Below, in pieces: positions 41,567-49,787 of a stretch of 64,000 bases of DNA. The DNA is from Olsenella massiliensis (GTDB lineage: Bacteria; Actinomycetota; Coriobacteriia; Coriobacteriales; Atopobiaceae): positions 124,001 to 188,000 of the forward strand of contig NZ_LN898211.1 in NCBI RefSeq assembly GCF_001457795.1, read 5' to 3'. Made by a program: the position numbers and the translations under genes. Every line of letters starts with the position of its first letter. The stretch's first letter is position 1. The notes beneath the pieces are model-generated. The model made no database searches, was not told the DNA's origin, and was given only the letters and a program-made list of their open reading frames with translations.

Positions 41567-42238
41567 ATGGAGTTCTTCATCGACAGCGCGGACATTGAGG
41601 CCATCAAGGAGCTGAACGCGTTTCTTCCTATTGACGGCGTGACCACCAACCCGACGATCATCACCAAGTCGGGCAGGCAGCCCGAGGAGGTCCTTGAGGA
41701 GCTCACGGAGGTGCTCAGCGAGGACCAGAAGATCTTTGCCCAGGTCATTGCCACGGACTATGAGGGCATCCTCGCGGAGGCGCGCGAGATCGCCTCGCTG
41801 CGCGGCGGCAAGAACGTCCTGGTGAAGATTCCCGTCTCGCGCGAGGGCCTCAAGGCCATCCCGGCGGTCAAGGCGGAGGGGATCGGCGTCTTGGCCACGG
41901 GCATCTACTCGGCCGACCAGGCCTTCTGGGCCGCCAAGGCCGGCGCGGACTACCTGGCGCCCTACGTCAACCGCATGTGCAACTACGGCGACGGCGTCGG
42001 CCAGGTTGTCGAGCTCGTTGACACGCTGGCTCTCTACGGCCTGGACGCCAAGGTCTGCGCCGCGTCCTTCAAGAACGTTGACCAGGTGCATCAGCTCCTG
42101 GCGGCCGGCACCCCTGCCGTCACGGTGGCCCCCGACGTGATCAGGGCCATGGTCGACCATCCGGGTACCGCCATCGCCGTGGACGAGTTCACGGCCAACT
42201 GGCAGAAGGCCTACGGTCGCGCGACCCTGAGGGCATAG
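41567..42238 (+). CDS. fsa: Fructose-6-phosphate aldolase (transaldolase-like)
   Basis: 223 residues: MEFFIDSADIEAIKEL, VTTNPTIITKSG, and the Schiff-base lysine in VLVKIPVS (Lys87). This short form is Fsa/TalC, not full transaldolase. After the glycyl radical enzyme it would split 1-deoxyfructose-6-phosphate into glyceraldehyde-3-phosphate and hydroxyacetone. It lies 50 bases downstream of the radical enzyme, in one operon; the ATG follows AGAGGAAAGGCGGCATC. Transaldolase activity for the pentose pathway is an alternative. Confidence 0.92.
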   Translation: MEFFIDSADIEAIKELNAFLPIDGVTTNPTIITKSGRQPEEVLEELTEVLSEDQKIFAQVIATDYEGILAEAREIASLRGGKNVLVKIPVSREGLKAIPAVKAEGIGVLATGIYSADQAFWAAKAGADYLAPYVNRMCNYGDGVGQVVELVDTLALYGLDAKVCAASFKNVDQVHQLLAAGTPAVTVAPDVIRAMVDHPGTAIAVDEFTANWQKAYGRATLRA

Positions 42239-42351
42239 CCAAGGCCCAGGGAGGAGACCCGTTCGCACCGACGCCCGCCCGTTGCCGGGCAGGGGAGAAG
42301 GGGCTGCGAACGGTCGCGCGAATCCCCGGCGCCGCATAGACGATCGCAAGA

Positions 42352-42384
42352 GGGGAGGGTGCCACGACGGCGCCCTCCCCTTGC
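42352..42384. terminator. Terminator hairpin between fsa and the RpiR gene
   Basis: GGGGAGGGTGCC (42352-42363) pairs with GGCGCCCTCCCC (42369-42380), then TTGC. A second, wider inverted repeat CCGTTCGCA/TGCGAACGG spans 42259-42313. The genes converge here, so it is probably bidirectional. Confidence 0.65.
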
Positions 42385-42413
42385 ATGCGGCGTCCACGTG
42401 ACACGTCGCGGCG

Positions 42414-43289
42414 CTACGCCACGGGCCGTCCGGTGTCGTCCAGCTTGGTCGTGGCGATGGCGCGGCGCATCTTGTGCAAGGTCTCGGAGACGTTGGGCAC
42501 ATGAAACATGACGGCCGTATAGAGGGTGTCCACCAGGGCAAGCTGCGAGATCCGGCTCGACAGCGACTCGGAGCGATAGCCCGTCTCGTCGGAGACGGAT
42601 ACGAGCACGACGTCCGCGTATGCCTGCAGGTGCTCGGACGGGTAGCTGGTGATGACGATGGTGCGCACGCCGGCCTTCTTGACGATGCCCGCCAGGCGGA
42701 CCATCTCCTTGGTGAGGCCCGTGTGGCTGATGACGATCGCGCAGTCCTCGGGCCCCAGGAGGGACGCCTGCATCAGCTGCAGGTGATAGTCCTGGGCAAA
42801 TACGGTCTGCAGGGGGGAGCGCAGGAACTTCTGATAGGAGTCGTACGCCACGGCGTTGGAGCCCCCGCACCCATGGAACGAGACACGCTTGGACGACAGC
42901 AGTATCTGCACGGCCTTGTCGAGCGCATCCTGCTGCTGGAGTCGCAGGGTATCCTCAAGTGACTTGATGCTCGATTGGAAGACCGCCTGCGCGACCGAGG
43001 AGATGTCGTCCCTCTCGCTGATGTTCTCATGCACCGACACCTGCGGGTCAAAGGCGTCTGCCAGAAGGTCGTCCCTAAAGTCCCTGAACCCCTGATAGCC
43101 CAGGTGCTTGGCAAACTTGAAGATGGTGGAATCCGCGACGCCAAGCTCGTCAGACATCTCGCTGATGGTCATGCGCGACGCTCGCACGGGGTCGGAGAGG
43201 ATGAGCTGGGCTATTGACTGCTCCTTGCGGGTGAACGTGGAGGAGGAGGTCTTTATCTTGAGCAACACCGCCGTCGGGCTCGTGGACAT
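42414..43289 (-). CDS. MurR/RpiR-family transcriptional regulator
   Basis: 291 residues: N-terminal RpiR helix-turn-helix (TFTRKEQSIAQLILSDP, MSDELGVADSTIFKFAKHLGYQGF) and C-terminal SIS sugar-phosphate domain (VSFHGCGGSNAVAYDSYQ, CAIVISHTGLTKEMVRLA). The start at 43289 follows AGAGGGAGTCCAT; a longer frame upstream is non-family. It is divergent from gnd, so it probably regulates gnd and the sugar-acid genes beyond. Confidence 0.9.
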   Translation of the reverse strand: MSTSPTAVLLKIKTSSSTFTRKEQSIAQLILSDPVRASRMTISEMSDELGVADSTIFKFAKHLGYQGFRDFRDDLLADAFDPQVSVHENISERDDISSVAQAVFQSSIKSLEDTLRLQQQDALDKAVQILLSSKRVSFHGCGGSNAVAYDSYQKFLRSPLQTVFAQDYHLQLMQASLLGPEDCAIVISHTGLTKEMVRLAGIVKKAGVRTIVITSYPSEHLQAYADVVLVSVSDETGYRSESLSSRISQLALVDTLYTAVMFHVPNVSETLHKMRRAIATTKLDDTGRPVA

Positions 43290-43421
43290 ATGGACTCCCT
43301 CTTCTCGTGCCGCCTGGACCTGTGGGAGACCCCACGCAGGCATAGGTAGATAGGTAAATGGTACGACCAGATGCGCGCCTGGGGGACGTCGCACCTCAGG
43401 CCATAGAAAAAGTAACAAAAA

Positions 43422-43476
43422 AATTTTTGCTAAAACACTAGAAAAAAGAAAAATGTTAGCTAAAATGTATGCATAC
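43422..43476 (+). promoter_or_regulatory. AT-rich control region of gnd
   Basis: Contains TTTTTGCTAAAA and GTTAGCTAAAATG as related half-sites, a run AAAAAAGAAAAA, and the palindrome GTATGCATAC (43467-43476). A similar AAATTTTGTAAAAAAAGAAAA stretch precedes the KDPG aldolase gene (49711-49731). Likely target of the divergent RpiR regulator. Confidence 0.4.
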
Positions 43477-43551
43477 CATCCACAGTTCGTGTGGACATTG
43501 TGTTCAAACAGCCTGAGCACGTGAGGCCAGGAAGCCAAGAAGGGAAGGGCG

Positions 43552-44982
43552 ATGGGCAACTACGTTGGCGTCATCGGCATGGGGGTCATGGGTCAGAGCC
43601 TTGCCCTCAACATTGCGAACCATGGCTACGCGGTTTCCGTGTACAACCGCCATGGGCAGGTCACCAAGGACTTCATGGACACGCGCGCAAAGGGGCATGA
43701 CAACATCACCGCCGCCTATGAGCTCAAGGACTTTGTGGCGTCGCTGGACGCGCCCCGCAAGGTGATTCTCATGGTCAAGGCCGGTCCCGTGGTGGATGCG
43801 GTCACCGACAGCCTTCTGCCGTATCTCGAGAAGGGCGACATCGTCATCGATGCGGGCAACTCCTACTTTGAGGACACCAAGCGTCGCATGGAGCACTACG
43901 AGGAGCTTGGCGTCAACTTCTTTGGCATGGGCGTCTCGGGAGGCGAGAAGGGCGCCCTCCTGGGGCCCTCCATCATGCCGAGCGGCGACCGCGACCTCTA
44001 CGACCGGCACCTGCGCACGCTTCTCACGGACATATCGGCCCACACCGAGGACGGCAGTCCCTGTTGCGACTACATTGGCCCGGAGGGTTCGGGCCAGTAC
44101 GTGAAGATGGTGCACAACGGCATAGAGTACGGTGACATCCAGATCATCGACGAGGCCTACTTCATCATGAAGCATATGCTGGGCATGACCAACGCCCAGA
44201 TGGCCGACACCTTTGAGGAGTGGAACAACGGTCGCCTTGACTCCTTCCTCGTGGAGATCACCTACAAGATCCTGCGCGAGAAGGACCCGGAGACTGGCGA
44301 TGACCTCATAGACCACATCCTGGACGAGGCGGGCCAAAAGGGCACGGGCATGTGGACTGCCATCGAGGGCCTCAAGATGTACCTGGCCATACCCACCATG
44401 GCCGAGGCCGTCTTTGCCCGCAACCTCTCTGCCGTCAAGGGCGAGCGCGTCATTGCTGCCGGACATTTTCCTGAGCGTCCCCACTGTGACGTCCAGGACA
44501 AGCGGGGTTTGCTCGAGAACCTTGAGCAGGCGGTCTATGCCAGCAAGATCATGTCATACGCGCAGGGCTTCCAGCTGCTTGCGAAGGCGTCCGACGAATA
44601 TGGGTGGGACCTCAAGCTGGGCGACATTGCCCTGCTTTGGCGCGAGGGCTGCATCATTCGCGCCAAGTTCCTGGGACGCATCAAGGCGGCCTATGACGAC
44701 AGTCAGGGCAAGGTCCAGAACCTCATGCTCACCGACGAGTTCATGGAGGAGATCAGGGTGGCCGTCGCCGGTTGGCGTCGCGTGGTGGCAAAGGCCATCG
44801 AGGCCGGTCTCTACGTGCCCACCATCGCCAACTCGCTGCTGTACTTTGACGGCTACACGAGCGAGAAGCTCCCGGCCAACCTCTGCCAGGCCCAGCGAGA
44901 CTGGTTTGGGGCGCACACCTTCCGTCGTGACGACCAGCCCCATGACCTCTCGTTCCATCACCCGTGGGAGGAGCTTGGCTAG
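43552..44982 (+). CDS. gnd: 6-phosphogluconate dehydrogenase (decarboxylating)
   Basis: 476 residues, full length: NADP-binding VIGMGVMGQSLALNIANHGY, MVKAGPVVDAV, the substrate segment SGGEKGALLGPSIMPSG, and GSGQYVKMVHNGIEYGD. It makes ribulose-5-phosphate, CO2 and NADPH. The C-terminal HTFRRDD is conserved. The ATG follows AGGGAAGGGCG. No zwf is seen in the window. Its location next to an RpiR gene and sugar-acid genes suggests it serves gluconate-type substrates as much as the oxidative pentose pathway. Confidence 0.95.
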   Translation: MGNYVGVIGMGVMGQSLALNIANHGYAVSVYNRHGQVTKDFMDTRAKGHDNITAAYELKDFVASLDAPRKVILMVKAGPVVDAVTDSLLPYLEKGDIVIDAGNSYFEDTKRRMEHYEELGVNFFGMGVSGGEKGALLGPSIMPSGDRDLYDRHLRTLLTDISAHTEDGSPCCDYIGPEGSGQYVKMVHNGIEYGDIQIIDEAYFIMKHMLGMTNAQMADTFEEWNNGRLDSFLVEITYKILREKDPETGDDLIDHILDEAGQKGTGMWTAIEGLKMYLAIPTMAEAVFARNLSAVKGERVIAAGHFPERPHCDVQDKRGLLENLEQAVYASKIMSYAQGFQLLAKASDEYGWDLKLGDIALLWREGCIIRAKFLGRIKAAYDDSQGKVQNLMLTDEFMEEIRVAVAGWRRVVAKAIEAGLYVPTIANSLLYFDGYTSEKLPANLCQAQRDWFGAHTFRRDDQPHDLSFHHPWEELG

Positions 44983-45072
44983 ACGAGGGGCATTCCAAAA
45001 GGTGAGGAAACCGACTGTATGTCATTTCCATCGTCTTATTGCAAATGAGCTAGCGACTAATAGGGAGGGTGA

Positions 45073-45516
45073 ATGCTCGAGAAATGGCTTAATCAACGTG
45101 CGATAAAGCTGAATCTATCAGTACCTGACTATGCAAGCGCAATCCGAGCAGGTGGAAAGCTTCTGGTAGATGATGATATTGCCTCCGATGCGTACGTTGA
45201 TGCCATGATTAACGCAGTGTCGGAACTCGGTCCATACATGGTCGTTGCCCCAGGCATCGCCATAGCGCATGCTCGACCAGAAGCTGGGGCCAAAGGCATT
45301 GGCTTTAGTCTAGTTACGTTACAGGATCCTGTGGATTTCGGAAATCCGGAGAACGACCCTGTCTGGTTGCTCATCTGTCTGTGCGCGACAGATTCAACGT
45401 CTCATCTTGAGGCGCTGCAAAGGTTGGTTGCCTTCCTTATGGACGACAAGGCTCTCGATTCCATCCGTCATGCAAGGCATGTCGATGACGTTATCCAAAT
45501 AGTCCAGGCGTATTAG
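45073..45516 (+). CDS. PTS EIIA, ascorbate/fructose-mannitol type (UlaC-like)
   Basis: 147 residues with the PTS_EIIA_2 site VVAPGIAIAHARPEAGAKG (phospho-His66). It follows AGGGAGGGTGA. Base composition from here to about 48.39 kb is visibly more AT-rich than the rest of the window, suggesting acquisition. It is the first gene of an A-B-C ascorbate-type permease; the true substrate may be another sugar acid or sugar. Confidence 0.9.
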   Translation: MLEKWLNQRAIKLNLSVPDYASAIRAGGKLLVDDDIASDAYVDAMINAVSELGPYMVVAPGIAIAHARPEAGAKGIGFSLVTLQDPVDFGNPENDPVWLLICLCATDSTSHLEALQRLVAFLMDDKALDSIRHARHVDDVIQIVQAY

Positions 45517-45568
45517 GCATCTCCGGCGGATGAGATGCAGATTGGTCTTCAAGTTGAAAGGAGAAAAG

Positions 45569-45871
45569 ATGAAAAGGCGGTATAGCATCACGGCACTGTG
45601 TGGGATGGGACTTGGTACGAGCAGCATTGCGCGAATGGCCATCATGGACTATCTGAAAAAGCGTGACATTGATGCCTCCGTGACCGTTGCTGACATCGGC
45701 AGCGTCAAAGGCATTAATAGCGATGTGATTCTGACCACGAAAAGCATGGGAAGCCATATTCCGAGCGATATTGCGGAAAAGTCCGCGGTTCTCTTGGTCA
45801 CTAACTTGATCAAGAGAGATGAAATCGAAGCCAAGCTTGATGAGTTCTTCTCCACGCAGAACGCCGATTAG
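45569..45871 (+). CDS. PTS EIIB, ascorbate type (UlaB-like)
   Basis: A 100-residue single-domain EIIB; the phospho-cysteine is Cys11 in TALCGMGLGTSSIARM. The start at 45569 follows GAAAGGAGAAAAG. It receives phosphate from the EIIA just upstream and phosphorylates the substrate bound to EIIC. Confidence 0.9.
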   Translation: MKRRYSITALCGMGLGTSSIARMAIMDYLKKRDIDASVTVADIGSVKGINSDVILTTKSMGSHIPSDIAEKSAVLLVTNLIKRDEIEAKLDEFFSTQNAD

Positions 45872-45918
45872 ACACATCCAGTCCCCTGTAGTGCGGTCCT
45901 CTAAAAAGGCAGGAAAAA

Positions 45919-47223
45919 ATGGAAGTCCTTTCAAATATTGGTAACTTCATTATTTTTCAGGTGCTCGACCAGGCCCCAATCTTCTTGGGTCTCATCACGC
46001 TCGTCGGTATGCTCTTGCAGAAATCAAAGGGTTCAGAAGTATTCGATGCCGTAATAAAGACCATTGTCGGCATGCTCGTTCTGAGCGCTGGCGCTGAGCT
46101 GATCTCCGGAACCATAACCCCGGTCATGCAGCTGCTCAACGACGCTGTGGGAGTCAATGGCGTAATGCCCATGAACGAGGCGGCGTTTGGCGTTGCAATG
46201 GCCTCGCTTGCGGAGAGCGCCGTATCCATCTTTGTGATCGGGTTTTTGATTCACCTTGCCCTGGTATACATCATTCCAAGCAAGGGGCTAAAGAACGTGT
46301 ACCTAACCGCTCACATGATGCTGTATCTGTCCATCTTTCTCGATTTGACCGTTGGGGAAACTCTTGGCCTCAGCGGCGCGCCCCTGATCATCACTTGTGC
46401 GGCGCTGGCAGCCTTGTACTGGACGTTTACTCCGGCGATCCCTCGCTATCTTGGAAAGAAGTACTTTGGTGAGGACTTCACGCTTGGGCATGCGCAGCAG
46501 TTTGGCACCCTCGTCGGCGCGCTTTGCGGCAAGCTTTTTAAAAGCCGTGCCGAAGATGAGGATGCTGACAATATCGTGCTGCCTGGAGGGTTGTATCTTT
46601 TCCAGGACGTCACCCTCGCACTTTCTCTCATTATGCCAATCCTGTTTGTGATCATCGGCTTGGTTGTTGGGGAGGGCCAGGTGGCGACCCTTTCTGGTAG
46701 CCAGAACTGGATTATTTTCCTGTTGATGGAGGGGCTCAAGTTCGCCGCTGGCGTGGCAGTCATGCTGTATGGCGTGCGCATGTTCCTGAACTCGATCATC
46801 CCGGCGTTCAAGGGCATCTCCGAGAAGCTCATCCCAAATTCTATTCCCGCACTCGATTGCCCTGTTCTCTATCCGTACAGCCCATCTGGCGCCATGTTCG
46901 GATTCCTGGGTTCCATTCCTGCCGGCATTATTGTTTGCCTGCTCACCGTCGCCCTGGGCTCCTCCGTTGTCGTGTTCCCCAGCCCGATCATCCTGTTCTT
47001 TGACGGATGCACGGTAGGCGTGTTCGGCAATAAGTACGGTGGATGGAAGGGAGCCCTTCTCGGTGGGTTTGTCTCAAGCCTCATCGCCCACCTTGCCATT
47101 ATCCCCCTCTACCCGATGATGGGCGTGCTGTTTGGTTCTGGGCTGATGTTCAGCAACATTGACTATGCAGTTCTCTGGCTTCCCATTCTGCTTCTCTTCA
47201 AGCTTGTGCGTGGGCTGCTGTAG
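45919..47223 (+). CDS. PTS EIIC, ascorbate type (UlaA/SgaT-like)
   Basis: A 434-residue polytopic membrane permease: VLDQAPIFLGLITLVGMLLQ, GTITPVMQLLNDAVGVNG, ALDCPVLYPYSPSGAMFGFLG, VFPSPIILFFDGCTVGVFGN, all typical of the SgaT/UlaA family. It follows AAAAAGGCAGGAAAAA. UlaA transports ascorbate in E. coli, but no ulaG/ulaD/E/F homologues are present here, so another substrate is likely. Confidence 0.92.
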   Translation: MEVLSNIGNFIIFQVLDQAPIFLGLITLVGMLLQKSKGSEVFDAVIKTIVGMLVLSAGAELISGTITPVMQLLNDAVGVNGVMPMNEAAFGVAMASLAESAVSIFVIGFLIHLALVYIIPSKGLKNVYLTAHMMLYLSIFLDLTVGETLGLSGAPLIITCAALAALYWTFTPAIPRYLGKKYFGEDFTLGHAQQFGTLVGALCGKLFKSRAEDEDADNIVLPGGLYLFQDVTLALSLIMPILFVIIGLVVGEGQVATLSGSQNWIIFLLMEGLKFAAGVAVMLYGVRMFLNSIIPAFKGISEKLIPNSIPALDCPVLYPYSPSGAMFGFLGSIPAGIIVCLLTVALGSSVVVFPSPIILFFDGCTVGVFGNKYGGWKGALLGGFVSSLIAHLAIIPLYPMMGVLFGSGLMFSNIDYAVLWLPILLLFKLVRGLL

Positions 47224-47257
47224 TTTTTGATAAGAGAATCTACAGTATGTAACAAAA

Positions 47258-47291
47258 AATGTAGCCTTTAGTAAACGCTAGGGGCTACATT
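47258..47291 (+). other. Inverted repeat between the ascorbate-type EIIC and the phosphotriesterase gene
   Basis: AATGTAGCC (47258-47266) and GGCTACATT (47283-47291) form a 9-base stem with inner TAG/CTA pairing. No U-run follows, so it may be a regulatory leader hairpin or operator rather than a terminator. Confidence 0.4.
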
Positions 47292-47335
47292 GCCATCACG
47301 CCTCTGGTACATGGCAGGATGGCTCGTACCTGCTG

Positions 47336-48322
47336 ATGAATGGACACACGTATATGAAATACATTGAAACGGTACTCGGAAAGGTACCCGCCACAGACTT
47401 CGGGATGACTGACTCCCATGATCATTTGATTCGAAAAGGTGGAGTTGAGGTCATCGTAAATGGCAAGAACTTTGATATGCCTGACGAAGAGAAGGCGGCG
47501 GAGGAGTTAAGGCTATTCAAAAGCGTTAGCGGTAGCGCCCTTGTCGAGATGACTCCTATTGGAAGCGGAAGGTCAATCGAGAGCCTTAGGTCACTGAGCT
47601 CTTCAAGCGGCGTTCATATCGTTTCAACTACCGGCTTTCATAAATCAGAGTACTATGACAAGTCCCACTTCCTTTGGAAATATGACGAGCAGACATTATC
47701 TGACCTCTTGATTGCCGACGTGGAAGAGGGAATAGATATCTATGATTACGCCGGGCCAGTCGTCAGACGTTCTGAGGGCCGAGCTGGAGTGATTAAGGCG
47801 GCCTGTAGCCTGCAGAGCATTACGCGCATTGAACACAAGGAGCTTAGATCAGCCGCCATGGCATCAAAGGCAACGGGCGCCCCTGTCTCGCTGCATCTTG
47901 AGAAGGGGACGATGGGCCTGGAGGCAGTTGACATTCTATTGGATAATGGAGTAATTCCAAACAATATCATTCTCTGCCACATAGATAGGAATCCTGACTA
48001 TTACTACCACTGTAAGTTAGCCGAAAAGGGCGTCTATCTTGCCTATGACGGCGCTGCAAGGGTTAAGTATTACACGGACGAGGTCATCATTAACCTTTAC
48101 AAGAAAATGATAGCGGCCGGGTTTGAGGATCAGCTGCTTATTGGGGCAGACCTTGGGGGGAAGTCGTACTTTCGCTCTTATGAGGGTGGCCCTGGCCTTG
48201 GCTATAACTTTGGCTACTTTGTGCCCCGCATGATGGAGAGCGGAGTCGATAGCCACGTTGTCGAGAAGATAACGACGTTGAATGCACGAGAAGCATTTTG
48301 TAATAAAAAATATCAAATATAA
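47336..48322 (+). CDS. Phosphotriesterase-family metal-dependent hydrolase
   Basis: 328 residues of the amidohydrolase/PTE fold: metal pair HxH in TDSHDHLIRKGG, the carbamylated-lysine segment RAGVIKAACS, histidines in SLHLEKGT and ILCHIDRN, and the aspartate in LLIGADLGGKSYF. Relatives next to PTS genes act as sugar-phosphate lactonases or esterases, so a role on the PTS product is plausible. Two starts are possible (47336, 47354); neither has a strong ribosome site. AT-rich like the PTS genes before it. Confidence 0.85.
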   Translation: MNGHTYMKYIETVLGKVPATDFGMTDSHDHLIRKGGVEVIVNGKNFDMPDEEKAAEELRLFKSVSGSALVEMTPIGSGRSIESLRSLSSSSGVHIVSTTGFHKSEYYDKSHFLWKYDEQTLSDLLIADVEEGIDIYDYAGPVVRRSEGRAGVIKAACSLQSITRIEHKELRSAAMASKATGAPVSLHLEKGTMGLEAVDILLDNGVIPNNIILCHIDRNPDYYYHCKLAEKGVYLAYDGAARVKYYTDEVIINLYKKMIAAGFEDQLLIGADLGGKSYFRSYEGGPGLGYNFGYFVPRMMESGVDSHVVEKITTLNAREAFCNKKYQI

Positions 48323-48394
48323 GTTGAAGAAAAGTAAGATATCGCACTTTTTTCTAGTTACTATTCATTTTGTTGAACTGTAAAGGATACGGTT

Positions 48395-49369
48395 ATGAAT
48401 TACAACATCGCCATCGTCAACTCCTCCTCCTTCGGGCAGTACTTCCCAGAGCATCTGGAGCGCCTCAAGGCTCTGGGCAGCGTCGAGCGCGTGCGCGTCG
48501 CAGGTGACGCGCACGGCAAGGAGCTTGCGGACGCATTGCGCGACTTCAACGTGGTCATCGCGTCGGTCACCCCGTTCTTTGACGCGGAGTTCTTTGACAA
48601 CAAGCGCGACCTGCTGCTGCTGAGCCGCCATGGCATCGGCTTCAACAACGTTGACGTCGAGGCCGCGACCAAGACGGGCACGCTCGTGACGACCGTTCCC
48701 CCCAAGGTGGAGCGTGACGCCGTGGCCGAGGGCACCGTCGCGACCCTCATGAGCCTGATGAGACGCGTCAGCGACTCGCATGTGGCCGCCAACGAGGGTC
48801 GCTGGGCCGACCGCGCCTCGTTCATCGGCGCGGGGCTGTCCGGCAAGACCCTTGGCATCGTGGGGTGCGGCAACATCGGCACGCGCGTGGTGGAGATTCT
48901 GAGCCGCGGCTTTGACATGCGCGTCCTTGCCTGCGACCCGGTGCGTCACGAGAAGTGGGCGGACGTTTTGGGCGTGGAGTACGCGGATTTGGACACCGTC
49001 GTCTCTGGCTGTGACGTCCTGTCCCTCAACGCGGACCTCAACCCCAGCTCCCTGCACATCATCGGGGAGCATGCCCTCTCGCTCATGAAGCGGGGCGTGT
49101 ATGTGGTTGATACCGCCCGGGCGGACCTCATTGACCAGCAGGCCATGCTGCGTGCCCTGCAGGATGGCACGGTCGCGGGCCTGGCGCTCGACGTGATGCA
49201 CGACGAGCCCCCGGCACCCGACGACCCCTACTTCAACCATCCCAAGGTGCTGGTGACCACGCACATCTCGGCCTATACCGCCGAATGCCTGCGTGGCATG
49301 GGCGACAAGGTGACGGGGGACGTGGAGCGTCTGGCGCGGGGTGAGGAGCCCGTCAACGCCAAGAACTAG
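48395..49369 (+). CDS. D-isomer-specific 2-hydroxyacid dehydrogenase
   Basis: 324 residues: NAD-binding GIVGCGNIGTRVVEIL and the catalytic triad (Arg in VVDTARADLID, Glu in MHDEPPAP, His in TTHISAYT). The substrate is a 2-ketoacid or D-2-hydroxyacid, not identifiable here. GC content returns to the window's norm. Start follows AAAGGATACGGTT. It is the first of the sugar-acid genes after the acquired PTS block and is followed by a terminator hairpin. Confidence 0.9.
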   Translation: MNYNIAIVNSSSFGQYFPEHLERLKALGSVERVRVAGDAHGKELADALRDFNVVIASVTPFFDAEFFDNKRDLLLLSRHGIGFNNVDVEAATKTGTLVTTVPPKVERDAVAEGTVATLMSLMRRVSDSHVAANEGRWADRASFIGAGLSGKTLGIVGCGNIGTRVVEILSRGFDMRVLACDPVRHEKWADVLGVEYADLDTVVSGCDVLSLNADLNPSSLHIIGEHALSLMKRGVYVVDTARADLIDQQAMLRALQDGTVAGLALDVMHDEPPAPDDPYFNHPKVLVTTHISAYTAECLRGMGDKVTGDVERLARGEEPVNAKN

Positions 49370-49415
49370 AAGATGCCCATAGACACCCGTTCGCCTTCTA
49401 GACGGGGCAGTGGTG

Positions 49416-49448
49416 GGGGTCGTCCGGGCTGTTGCCGGGCGACCCCTT
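49416..49448 (+). terminator. Hairpin terminator after the 2-hydroxyacid dehydrogenase
   Basis: GGGGTCGtCCGG (49416-49427) pairs with CCGGgCGACCCC (49435-49446), then TT. Confidence 0.65.
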
Positions 49449-49464
49449 GTCGGAAAGGGGAGTC

Positions 49465-49690
49465 ATGGAGCGCGTCGGTGCCGTCATCTTTGACATGGAC
49501 GGGTTGGTGCTTGATACCGAGAGCATCTGCTATGAGGCGTACCTGAGGGCGGCGTAGGAGCTTTCGGGGCTGTGGGTGTCACGCTCGCGGCTGCGACGCG
49601 CGTTTGCGGACATCCGACGGCTCGGCGCACCCCACAACCCCGACATCGTCTTCAAGGACTTTGAGGATTCCCTGAAGGCGCATGCCCGTA
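49465..49690 (+). pseudogene. Broken HAD-family phosphatase (beta-phosphoglucomutase-like)
   Basis: A good ribosome site (GGAAAGGGG) and ATG at 49465 start MERVGAVIFDMDGLVLDTES, the HAD subfamily I motif DxDG. A TAG at 49555-49557 stops it after 30 codons. Beyond, in the same frame, ELSGLWVSR and, near 49640-49680, PDIVFKDFEDSLKAHA recall the protein's later part (motif IV FEDS), with the middle missing. So it has both a nonsense codon and a large internal deletion. Confidence 0.8.
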
Positions 49691-49715
49691 AAAAGAAAAA
49701 ATAAAATACTAAATT

Positions 49716-49746
49716 TTGTAAAAAAAGAAAATAAATTCGCTATACT
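49716..49746 (+). promoter_or_regulatory. Promoter of the KDPG aldolase gene
   Basis: TTGTAA (49716-49721), a 19-base spacer, TATACT (49741-49746) in an AT-rich stretch resembling that before gnd. It lies about 45 bases before the start and probably drives 49788-54040. Confidence 0.5.
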
Positions 49747-49787
49747 AGAAGCCGTCCCACAACACCGACAAGCGAGCGAGGCTTCTC

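Noticed and set aside
45073-47223. Assigning the PTS as a true ascorbate system
   Set aside because: EIIA, EIIB and EIIC are of that family, but no ascorbate-6-phosphate lactonase or Ula D/E/F genes are nearby.
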